From NCBI RefSeq assembly GCF_039545055.1, contig NZ_BAABRP010000008.1, positions 2,501 through 66,500 of the forward strand: a stretch of DNA of 64,000 nt. The letters are read 5' to 3'. Source of the DNA: Deinococcus carri. Its GTDB lineage: Bacteria; Deinococcota; Deinococci; Deinococcales; Deinococcaceae. A program made the position numbers and the translations under genes. Under the pieces are notes generated by a model that was given only the letters and a program-made list of their open reading frames with translations, made no database searches and had not been told where the DNA came from. Shown piece after piece: positions 53,149 to 64,000 of this stretch (the first letter of the stretch is position 1; each line of letters starts with the position of its first letter).

Positions 53149-55944
53149 TTATTTTGCTTTACTTGACGTGGTAGCAGATCTATATTGATAGGTGAGGTGG
53201 TGGTCATCTCCTACTGAAATATAAGAATCGTTTCTAAAGTCCGGTACTGTCGCTTTATCTCCATTGGTACCTGCTGTTTGGGACCTAATGCTTGGGGGTG
53301 CCTCATAAATGCCAGCATGCACATGTGGCAAAAAGTTATTCGTATCTTCCGTATGCACAACTACTGTTCTATAAGTAGTTCTGCCATACCTGTCTGTGGT
53401 TTTGTAGACCTCGTATTGCCCGTAGCCTCCAGGGTTATTGCTATAAACATAGTTTGTCCCCCTGCCATCTCTAGCTGCTACCCCTTTAGCTATACTGGCT
53501 TGTGTGTCAGATGAACCAACCTGCCAACGGTCTACGGGTTTGGCCCCAGCTGGAATGCCGGCTCTTACTTTGGCGGCATCAATGGCCTGTTGTCGGGTCT
53601 GGTACATCACCTCGTTGGGTGAGGCACGGAACGGCCCCTTGCTGGTGTCAATGCCCTGGAGTTGGCGTCCTACTTCGCGGCGCATATGCTCCGTGATTCT
53701 CTCGATCTCGTCAGGTGTACTTGCCTTGCCAATCTTAATCTGGGCATCTCTCATGATCCGATCAATAGAGGTGCGAATCTTGGCGGTATCTCCCGTGGCG
53801 CTCCCTGGGGGCAAGATTCTATCAAGCGTGTTCTGTAGTCCCGTGAATTGTTCCCGTGCTGCCCGCAAGCCTGCGGCTGCTGCGCCGCCTGCCCGGCTGC
53901 TGCCCTGGGCACCAGGGACAGCCATGCGGTCCACCGTGGATGCCGTGGGGACCTCAAGGTAGCCACCACCCGGCAAGGCGATGCGTGTACGGGGGGCCAG
54001 CGCATTCCTCGCTCCGAGAGAGAAGGTATTGAGCGTTTCCCCCGCCCGTCCGGTTAGGCTGGCTCCTTCCCCGACCTTGCCGACTGTCCCGAGGCCGCCC
54101 GCGAAGAGGCTGCCCATGTCCACCAGGCCGCGCCCCACAGCCTGGCCGGGATGCCCACTCTGCCAGGCCTCCTGATACGGGGCTTTCAGCCCGTTCCAGA
54201 GATTCAGGCCGCGCTGCTGCGTGCGGGACCTTGCCGCCGCATACCCCTGGGGGTCCGAGAGACCGTAGAGGAGGGGATTGGCCATCATGTTGAGGTCAGA
54301 GACCAAGGGAGCCGTGCCTTTCACGCTTGCCCAGGTATTGCGGGCTGCCTTGGGATCCGTGGCCCAGCCGGCAGTGAGGTTCCAGGCCCCAAGCGCAGCA
54401 CTTTTCCCCAGGTTCCAGAGGCCGGTGACCATGTCCTTTGCGCCGCTATACGCGCCGCTGAAAACGTCCTTCTGGTAGTTCAACTGTGCATTGACCCCGA
54501 AGCGGACGAGATTCAGGGCCTGCTGTCCAGGACTGGGACGAGAAGCCGAGGCCTGAGCAGGCCGGGCGGTGGCAGAAGCTGGGGCAGCGGCAGACGTTCG
54601 TGGCCTGTTGGTGTTGGTCGTGGAACTGCCCGCGGGTCTGGCCGCCGTTCGGGCGGTGGATGAGGAAGCAGCCTGGGGGGGAATGGGACGGGTCGGCCTG
54701 GTCCCGGAAGCGGTGCTGTTGTTTTTGGCTGGGTCAGCCTGTTTGCGCTGAAGAGGAGCCGCGCCGGTCGTGGCCGGACCCTCGGCCTGAGGGGGGCGAC
54801 TGGCTGGTCGGCGCACCCTGAGCTGGGTCAGCCTGGCCCCCATCCTCTTCGCCTCGGCCTCTAGTCCGGCGTCGGGGTCTACCCCTGCCCCCACCCGGCC
54901 CTGGGCCTGCTGCTGAACGTGCGTCACCTCGTGCGCCAGCAGTTCCAGTCCCGTCTGCGTGTTCGGCTCGTACTTCCCCCGCCGGAAGAAGATGTCCGTC
55001 CCCGTGGTAAAAGCGACGGCATTCACGCCCTTCGCCAGCCTGTCCGCCTCGGCGTCGTTGTGAATCCGCACCCGGCTCAGGTCGTGGTTCAGCCCCTGTT
55101 CCAGATGTCGCTGGACTGCGGCCGGAAGAGGGTTTCCAGCGCCCCTCCTGGCCTGAATCTGCTGGAGGAGCGGTTGGCTGGCCCCGGTTTCGTGTGCGGC
55201 CAGTTGACGTTGCAAACCCTGCAACGCCTCCCATGACTTGCCCTGCGCTTCCTGCCGCCCGAGCGTCTCGTTGGCCTCGTCGAGTGCCCGCTGAAGGGCC
55301 AGGCGTTCCCCGGGCACCATCTGGCTCAGGCTGCCCTGCACCACCCCCCGGCCCAGCGGCTGCCGCCTCAGGCTTGCCAGCGCCTGCCCAAGTTCGGCCT
55401 GCCGTTGCACTGGAGGCAAAGTGGAGGTGCGGGCGGTCTGGGCCAGCCCCGAGGCCACCAGGCGCTGCAAGGCCGCGACGGGTGCAGAGGGATACATCCC
55501 CCGCGCGTCCGGGGTGTGCCGCGCCATCTCGTAGGCGTACAGCCCGGCCCAGTCGGCCGGGGAAGGAGCCAGCCCGGCCCCCTTCCCATGCGTCTGGCGC
55601 TGGAAGGCCAGGGGCAGAGTAGGGGATTGCGGGGCGGGCAACGGTGCGGCCCCAGGGGGCAGGCTGGCCCGAAGCTCCGTTATCTGGTGTTGCAGGCTCT
55701 CCCGTTCGGTCTGTCGCTGCACCTGGAGTTGCTGGCGTTCCCCGGCGGCCTCAAAGACAGGTTGCACCGCCTGACGTTGCAGGCTGCGAACAGGGACGTA
55801 ATCCGTCAGGACCGGGAGGGAACGTGGCGCTGGGAGGACCGGCTGGGGCGGCGTGAGCTGGACCCGCCGCTGCACCCGGAGCTCAGGCTCGCTGATGCTC
55901 GTGCCCCGCTGCCTCTCGCCCGGCTTCCGCACGCTCTCGGCCAT
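53149..55944 (-). CDS. DUF4157-domain polymorphic toxin
   Basis: 931 residues. The N-terminal part (1-270) is rich in Gln-Arg motifs (LQRQ, VQRQ, FQRQ) typical of DUF4157 proteins. The DUF4157 domain (about 270-345) has HEVTH at 338-342. A Pro/Ala/Thr-rich spacer (375-470) leads to a helical pre-toxin region (470-720). The tip (about 770-931) starts at PNEVMYQTRQQAIDAAKVRAGIP and has VVVHTEDTNNFLPHVHAG and DDHHLTY, His-rich features suggestive of an HNH/EndoVII-like nuclease but not proven. DNA for the last about 120 residues is AT-rich like the immunity gene. TACGCT (55950-55955, minus strand) lies 5 nt before the ATG. Confidence 0.82.
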   Translation of the reverse strand: MAESVRKPGERQRGTSISEPELRVQRRVQLTPPQPVLPAPRSLPVLTDYVPVRSLQRQAVQPVFEAAGERQQLQVQRQTERESLQHQITELRASLPPGAAPLPAPQSPTLPLAFQRQTHGKGAGLAPSPADWAGLYAYEMARHTPDARGMYPSAPVAALQRLVASGLAQTARTSTLPPVQRQAELGQALASLRRQPLGRGVVQGSLSQMVPGERLALQRALDEANETLGRQEAQGKSWEALQGLQRQLAAHETGASQPLLQQIQARRGAGNPLPAAVQRHLEQGLNHDLSRVRIHNDAEADRLAKGVNAVAFTTGTDIFFRRGKYEPNTQTGLELLAHEVTHVQQQAQGRVGAGVDPDAGLEAEAKRMGARLTQLRVRRPASRPPQAEGPATTGAAPLQRKQADPAKNNSTASGTRPTRPIPPQAASSSTARTAARPAGSSTTNTNRPRTSAAAPASATARPAQASASRPSPGQQALNLVRFGVNAQLNYQKDVFSGAYSGAKDMVTGLWNLGKSAALGAWNLTAGWATDPKAARNTWASVKGTAPLVSDLNMMANPLLYGLSDPQGYAAARSRTQQRGLNLWNGLKAPYQEAWQSGHPGQAVGRGLVDMGSLFAGGLGTVGKVGEGASLTGRAGETLNTFSLGARNALAPRTRIALPGGGYLEVPTASTVDRMAVPGAQGSSRAGGAAAAGLRAAREQFTGLQNTLDRILPPGSATGDTAKIRTSIDRIMRDAQIKIGKASTPDEIERITEHMRREVGRQLQGIDTSKGPFRASPNEVMYQTRQQAIDAAKVRAGIPAGAKPVDRWQVGSSDTQASIAKGVAARDGRGTNYVYSNNPGGYGQYEVYKTTDRYGRTTYRTVVVHTEDTNNFLPHVHAGIYEAPPSIRSQTAGTNGDKATVPDFRNDSYISVGDDHHLTYQYRSATTSSKAK

Positions 55945-56073
55945 GCTTTAGCGTACAGGAGAGAAGGGGGCCGCCGCCTTCATTTCCGGCGGCGGCATCA
56001 CCGGTGGCTGCGTAAACGTTCGCGCAATCCTGGGCTGCTCTCATGAAGGGCGGACGGGTGTTACCCTCGGGCC

Positions 56074-56523
<450 letters not shown>

Positions 56524-56644
56524 GCCGCACGTGTGGTCGTGCTTCCCCCTCGCCCGGCCTGGGGCCGCGTGGCTGCGCCTTGCACCGGGTTCAGTCGGCC
56601 CCGGCGTGCGCGTCTAGAATGGCGCGGGAAACCCCGGTTTTCCT

Positions 56645-58452
<1,808 letters not shown>

Positions 58453-58553
58453 AACGGATGGGTCTTGGACGGGACCACCTGAAGAGGTGGCCCGTTCGCT
58501 GTTTGCTGTCATATGAAAAAGTGTGGTACTCCAGATTCTTGTACAGTCGGGAA

Positions 58554-58991
58554 ATGTCCCGTGTTATCCACAACGCGATTCTCGTGCCGTGTCATCTGAC
58601 CTCGGGTCGAATTCTCGTTCAGGATCGGCGTGGGCACCGTCCCCCACCGTGGGGTTTTTTCGGCGGCGGCATTGAGGTAGGGGAGACGCCTGTGCAAGCT
58701 CTCTTGCGGGAGACTCGTGAAGAACTCGGCGTCCAACTCGCCGAGGAAGTGGTGCATGACGAGGGTGCCGTCACGGGCATGATCCGCGATCTCGCCTTTA
58801 CCCTGCACGTCTTCAGTTGGCCCTTCGACGGTGATCTCTCGGTGTTTACATTAGGAGAGGGCGCAGGGATGGAACTTGTGACTCCTGAAGAGATGCTGCG
58901 GCGAGTTGAGCCGGGTGGCCCAGACGCTTATGTGACACGTCAGGCCCAAGCGTTCCTGAGGCGTCTTGGGGCCTCCTCTGTCTCAAGGTGA
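58554..58991 (+). CDS. NUDIX hydrolase
   Basis: 145 residues with a NUDIX box in GGGIEVGETPVQALLRETREELGV. The substrate is unknown. It starts at ATG 58554, 6 nt after TACAGT (58542-58547). GC content is somewhat lower than its neighbours, which may mean more recent acquisition. It is not part of the accDA operon, being 100 bp downstream with its own promoter. Confidence 0.88.
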   Translation: MSRVIHNAILVPCHLTSGRILVQDRRGHRPPPWGFFGGGIEVGETPVQALLRETREELGVQLAEEVVHDEGAVTGMIRDLAFTLHVFSWPFDGDLSVFTLGEGAGMELVTPEEMLRRVEPGGPDAYVTRQAQAFLRRLGASSVSR

Positions 58992-59024
58992 CGCCCTCTA
59001 CCACTCCACACAGTACCCTGACCC

Positions 59025-60389
59025 ATGACCACAACCCACCCGGACGCCCCAGAGGTCCTCGTCGTTGGTGCGGGGCTGGCCGGACTCACCGCCGCGCGCA
59101 GGCTCACGCAGGCGGGGCGGCGGGTGCGGGTGCTGGAGGCGCGGGAGCGGGTGGGCGGCCGGACCCATACCCTGCGCCTGCCCCTGACGGGCGTCAGCGT
59201 GGACGTGGGCGGGCAGTGGGTGGGGCCGAACCAGCCGCACGTGATGGCGCTGCTCCGGGAACTGGGGCTGGAGGTGTTTCCTACCTATGACGCCGGGCAG
59301 AACCTCGCCCACCTGCTGGGGCGCACGCTGCGTTACCGGGGCCTGATTCCGCCGCTGCCGCCGCACGTGCTGGCCGACTACGCGCTGCTTTCCGGCAAGT
59401 TCGAGGCGCTGGCCCGCCGTATCCCAAAAGACGCCCCCTGGCAGGCCCCCGACGCGGAGGCCCTGGATGCCCAGACCTTCGACACCTGGATCACCCGCCA
59501 CGCGCACACCCCCCAGACCCGCGCCCTGATGCGGCTGTATGCGGGAGCCGTCTTCAGCGCGGACGCGGCGGAGTTCAGCCTGCTGCACGCGCTGGCGTAC
59601 ACCGCGCACGGCGGGGGCATCAACGGCCACACCCTCACGCGCGGGAATGCCCTGCAAGATCGCGTGCTGGGCGGCGCGCAGGCCATCGCGCAGCGGCTGG
59701 CGGACGGGCTGCCCGACGTGCGGCTCGGCAGCCCGGTCACGCGGGTGGAGCAGGACGGGGCGGGCGTCACCCTCCACACCCCGGACGGTTCCCACCACGC
59801 CCCGCACGCCATTCTCGCCGTGCCGCCGGCCCTGCTCTCCGGTGTGCCCTTCGACCCGCCGCTGCCGCCCCGCCGCGCACAGCTTCAGCAGCGGCTGCCG
59901 ATGGGGGCGGTGATCAAGTTCCTGGCCGTCTACGAGCGCCCCTTCTGGCGGGACGCGGGCCTGAGCGGGATGGCGATCAGCGACACGGGACCGGTCACCG
60001 TCACCTTCGACAGCAGCCCACCCCAGGGCACGCCCGGTGTGCTGCTGGGCTTTATCGAGGGGCACGACGCCCGCGCCCTGATGGGCTGCGGCGAGGAGGA
60101 CCGCCGCGAGGCCGCCCTCGCCAGCCTGGCCCGGCTGTTCGGCCCGGAGGCCAGGTGTCCGCTGGAAACCGTGGAGCGCAACTGGGCGGCCGAACCCCAC
60201 AGCGGCGGCTGTTACGGTGCCCTCTTCGGCCCCGGCACCTGGACGGGCTACGGGGGGGCTTTGCGCGCCCCGGTGGGCCGCCTGCACTGGGCGGGTGCGG
60301 AGACGGCCCGCGTCTGGATGAACTACATGGACGGCGCGGTGGAAAGTGGCGAGCGTGCGGCGGCGGAGGTCCTGGCGGCGGGAACGTGA
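59025..60389 (+). CDS. Flavin monoamine oxidase-family protein
   Basis: A 454-residue FAD enzyme. [40 protein letters not shown] is the N-terminal FAD site, with [14 protein letters not shown] following. The C-terminal [30 protein letters not shown] completes the amine oxidase fold. It resembles putrescine/tyramine or monoamine oxidases; the substrate is not determined. TACCCT (59014-59019) lies 5 nt before the ATG. It converges on the SMR exporter with 3 bp between the stops. Confidence 0.9.
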   Translation: MTTTHPDAPEVLVVGAGLAGLTAARRLTQAGRRVRVLEARERVGGRTHTLRLPLTGVSVDVGGQWVGPNQPHVMALLRELGLEVFPTYDAGQNLAHLLGRTLRYRGLIPPLPPHVLADYALLSGKFEALARRIPKDAPWQAPDAEALDAQTFDTWITRHAHTPQTRALMRLYAGAVFSADAAEFSLLHALAYTAHGGGINGHTLTRGNALQDRVLGGAQAIAQRLADGLPDVRLGSPVTRVEQDGAGVTLHTPDGSHHAPHAILAVPPALLSGVPFDPPLPPRRAQLQQRLPMGAVIKFLAVYERPFWRDAGLSGMAISDTGPVTVTFDSSPPQGTPGVLLGFIEGHDARALMGCGEEDRREAALASLARLFGPEARCPLETVERNWAAEPHSGGCYGALFGPGTWTGYGGALRAPVGRLHWAGAETARVWMNYMDGAVESGERAAAEVLAAGT

Positions 60390-60392
60390 CCC

Positions 60393-60713
60393 TCAGTGCC
60401 CGCTGGTCGCCTTCAGCCCAATGATCGCCACGATCATCATGCCCAGAAAGGCCAGGCGGGCGGGCGTGGCGGGTTCCCGGAACAGCACGATGCCCAGGAT
60501 GGCCGCTCCCACCGCCCCGATGCCCACCCAGACCCCGTAGGCCGTGCCGATGGGCAGCGTCCTGGCCGCCAGCCCCAGCAGGCCTATGCTGGCGACCATG
60601 CTGGCGACGGTCAGCACCGTCGGGAGCGGGCGCGTGAAGCCCTCGGTGTACTTGAGGCCGATGGCCCAGCCGACTTCCAGCAGCCCCGCGATCACGAGCA
60701 GAATCCATGCCAT
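60393..60713 (-). CDS. gdx: SMR-family guanidinium exporter (SugE/Gdx)
   Basis: 106 residues with four helices. It is close to Sug[27 protein letters not shown] with the proton/substrate Glu13 and Trp16, [22 protein letters not shown] in helix 3, and [13 protein letters not shown] at the end. SugE-type members export guanidinium in exchange for protons rather than general quaternary amines. The upstream guanidine-III riboswitch supports that function. AGGAGGT precedes ATG 60713. Confidence 0.93.
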   Translation of the reverse strand: MAWILLVIAGLLEVGWAIGLKYTEGFTRPLPTVLTVASMVASIGLLGLAARTLPIGTAYGVWVGIGAVGAAILGIVLFREPATPARLAFLGMMIVAIIGLKATSGH

Positions 60714-60730
60714 AGCGTGACACCTCCTGT

Positions 60731-60776
<46 letters not shown>

Positions 60777-60840
60777 TGCAGGCCAGCCAAATAGCTCGGC
60801 GGGTCGACCGAAACAGAGTCTAGCGGCGCTCTGTCAGCAA

Positions 60841-60880
60841 AAGGGGAGGGGAGTGTAAGTGCCGGTTTACACTCCCCTCC
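60841..60880 (-). terminator. Terminator of the minus-strand operon ending at 60892
   Basis: Perfect 14-bp arms (60845-60858 and 60867-60880; GGAGGGGAGTGTAA and inverse), read on the minus strand, followed by CCCCTTTTG. Confidence 0.8.
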
Positions 60881-60891
60881 GCCTGCCCGCT

Positions 60892-61422
60892 TCAGCGCGT
60901 GTAGACCCGGTAGCGGGCGGTGAGGTCGTAGGTCACGCAGGGCGTCTCGCCCGCCAGCACCGGGGCCACGCACACCGTCAGCTTGCCGCCGACGCTCACG
61001 GTGTCGGGCCTGTCCTGCCCGGCCACCTCGCTCAGTTTGCCCAGCGGTCCGGTCAGTTCGACCGCCTCGTAGGCGCGCGAGGCGACGGCGCGGTGCAGCG
61101 GGTCCTCGCCGGGATTCACCAGCGGCGTGAGGGGCAGCCAGCGGCCCTTGCCCTTGCCGTCCCTGGCATACAGGGTGGCGGACACCCGCGGGATGAAGTA
61201 GAAGGTGCGCGCGCCCGGCCAGCGCTCATGCAGGGCCAGCGGCAGCCGCAGGGTGCAGTGCGGGTACGTCTCGTCCACCAGCAGGAAGTTCTGGCGCGGC
61301 GACCGGAAGTAGGTGTCGGCGCAGGTCAGGCTGACTTTCTCGCGCGGAACGGGGACGCTGCGGGGGGCTGCGTGGGCAAGGCCGAGCGTGCAGAGGGCCA
61401 GCAGGGGCAGGATGCGGTTCAT
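60892..61422 (-). CDS. Secreted hypothetical protein
   Basis: 176 residues with a signal peptide (MNRILPLLALCTLGLAHA) and four Cys in the mature part (LTCADTYF, HCTLRL, VCVAP, TPCVTYD), which may form disulfides. No family is recognised. ATG 61422 has AGGAGGA upstream and overlaps the stop of the membrane protein gene (ATGA), so the two are one operon. Confidence 0.8.
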   Translation of the reverse strand: MNRILPLLALCTLGLAHAAPRSVPVPREKVSLTCADTYFRSPRQNFLLVDETYPHCTLRLPLALHERWPGARTFYFIPRVSATLYARDGKGKGRWLPLTPLVNPGEDPLHRAVASRAYEAVELTGPLGKLSEVAGQDRPDTVSVGGKLTVCVAPVLAGETPCVTYDLTARYRVYTR

Positions 61423-61925
61423 GGCGAGTCCTCCTGAAGCAGTTCCGCCTGGACCGACCCGTCGGCGGCGGTGAAAAGGCAACTGAAGTCCGTGCGGGCC
61501 GCGCCGGGCAGAGCCACCCAGCCGTCCCAGCGTTTGCCGTCGGCGTTCGCGCTCATCTGCCCCGCCGCCTCCCGCAGGCTGGGAAAGCGCAGGTCGACCG
61601 GCGACCCGCTCCGTCCCGCCAGCCCCGCGGCCACCTCCGTGCGGCAGCGGTCCACCAGCGTGGAGGTGGCGATGCCCCCGCTCGTGTCGTCGTTCACGGC
61701 GGGGGCGGGGCGCAGCAGCAGCGTGGCGAGGGCGGCGGCCAGCAGGGGCAGCAGCCACAGGCCGGAGCGCCAGGCGGCTCTCTGGGGGCGGAGGACCGCG
61801 CGCACCTCCTGGCGGTAGGCGTGCAGGGCCAGTTGGTGACGGGCGCGTTCCTGCTGGGCCTCCAGGGCGCGGGCGGCGGCCAGCTCCTCCTCCTCGATGC
61901 GCCGCATCTCCTCGTCACTCAACAT
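61419..61925 (-). CDS. Single-pass membrane protein with extracytoplasmic domain
   Basis: About 168 residues. A charged helical N-terminus (LSDEEMRRIEEEELAAARALEAQQERARHQ), one transmembrane helix (GLWLLPLLAAALATLLLRP, about 53-71) and an exported domain with two Cys (VDRCRTEV, DFSCLF). The topology recalls anti-sigma-type or envelope assembly proteins, but no family is recognised. It may partner with the secreted protein at 60892. Confidence 0.75.
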   Translation of the reverse strand: MLSDEEMRRIEEEELAAARALEAQQERARHQLALHAYRQEVRAVLRPQRAAWRSGLWLLPLLAAALATLLLRPAPAVNDDTSGGIATSTLVDRCRTEVAAGLAGRSGSPVDLRFPSLREAAGQMSANADGKRWDGWVALPGAARTDFSCLFTAADGSVQAELLQEDSP

Positions 61926-62045
61926 ACTCACGAGAGTGCCTGACTCAGGGAGGGAGGTCGTCCGCCCAAAGGTGGAGCCACAGGAAAGCAGACAACAGGG
62001 AGGCGGGGGCCAACCTGCGCTGACCCCCGCCCCACAGCGCCCCGG

Positions 62046-64000
<1,955 letters not shown>

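Noticed and set aside
52463..55944. Complete extracellular contractile injection system
   Set aside because: Only the DUF4157 effector-like gene and its partner are present; no sheath, tube, baseplate or ATPase genes in the window.

Overview
This window is chromosomal DNA from a high-GC bacterium of the genus Deinococcus or a very close relative. The evidence is a glutaminyl-tRNA synthetase carrying a C-terminal YqeY/GatB-like domain, a deinoxanthin-type carotenoid cluster (crtO, cruF and a crtD-like desaturase), many genes whose start codon lies 5-7 nt after a TANNNT -10 box (leaderless transcripts), and families of small interspersed palindromic repeats. There is no rRNA, CRISPR array, recognisable transposase or prophage structural module. 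One tRNA gene is present.

Layout. 1-3.2 kb: end of an upstream gene, a class III cyclase-domain protein and a response regulator/histidine kinase pair. 3.3-6.3 kb: argR, coaBC and a secreted repeat protein on the minus strand. 6.4-11.8 kb: M3 oligopeptidase, two Tat-exported ferritin-like lipoproteins and a double GNAT protein. 12-20 kb: marR-P450 operon, ppx-pdxY, iscA-like/mutT, enoyl-CoA hydratase and an amino acid permease. 20-23.6 kb: dienoyl-CoA-reductase-like SDR, dacB, small membrane proteins and an XRE regulator with a clear promoter/operator. 23.7-31 kb: carotenoid cluster (crtO, cruF, acyltransferase, glycosyltransferase, divergent MFS exporter, crtD-like). 31-37 kb: lipoprotein, DUF418, AIM24, cell-wall amidase and a Na+/H+ antiporter. 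37-42 kb: rpoZ, tRNA-Thr, rpsO, gamma-glutamylcyclotransferase, LexA/S24-type regulator, a holin-like protein and an HtrA-like protease. 42-52 kb: GNAT, glnS, a secreted protein, TPR, ftsH, a CDGSH Fe-S protein, DUF4279 and thymidine phosphorylase. 52.4-56 kb: an AT-rich immunity-like gene and a 931-residue DUF4157 polymorphic toxin, the only clearly foreign block. 56-64 kb: lapA, accDA, NUDIX, amine oxidase, a guanidine-III riboswitch with its SMR exporter, envelope proteins and livFGM (livM runs off the end).

Regulation visible in the sequence. A perfect HAIR operator (HspR type) overlaps the ftsH -10 box. A guanidine-III riboswitch precedes the SugE/Gdx exporter. A dyad close to the Deinococcus radiation/desiccation motif lies between a LexA-like regulator and its divergent neighbour. 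A TGTTGTA/TACAACA dyad overlaps the XRE promoter. ARG-box-like direct repeats precede argR.

Repeats. Four copies of a TIR-bounded palindromic repeat are present, one of them in frame inside the gamma-glutamylcyclotransferase gene. A GC-rich intergenic repeat of about 400 bp occurs twice. Low-complexity dyads built from tandem 6-9-mers lie mostly at gene ends, but some are translated (coaBC linker, glnS linker, SDR tail). The toxin/immunity pair and the repeats that enter coding sequence are the most unusual content.
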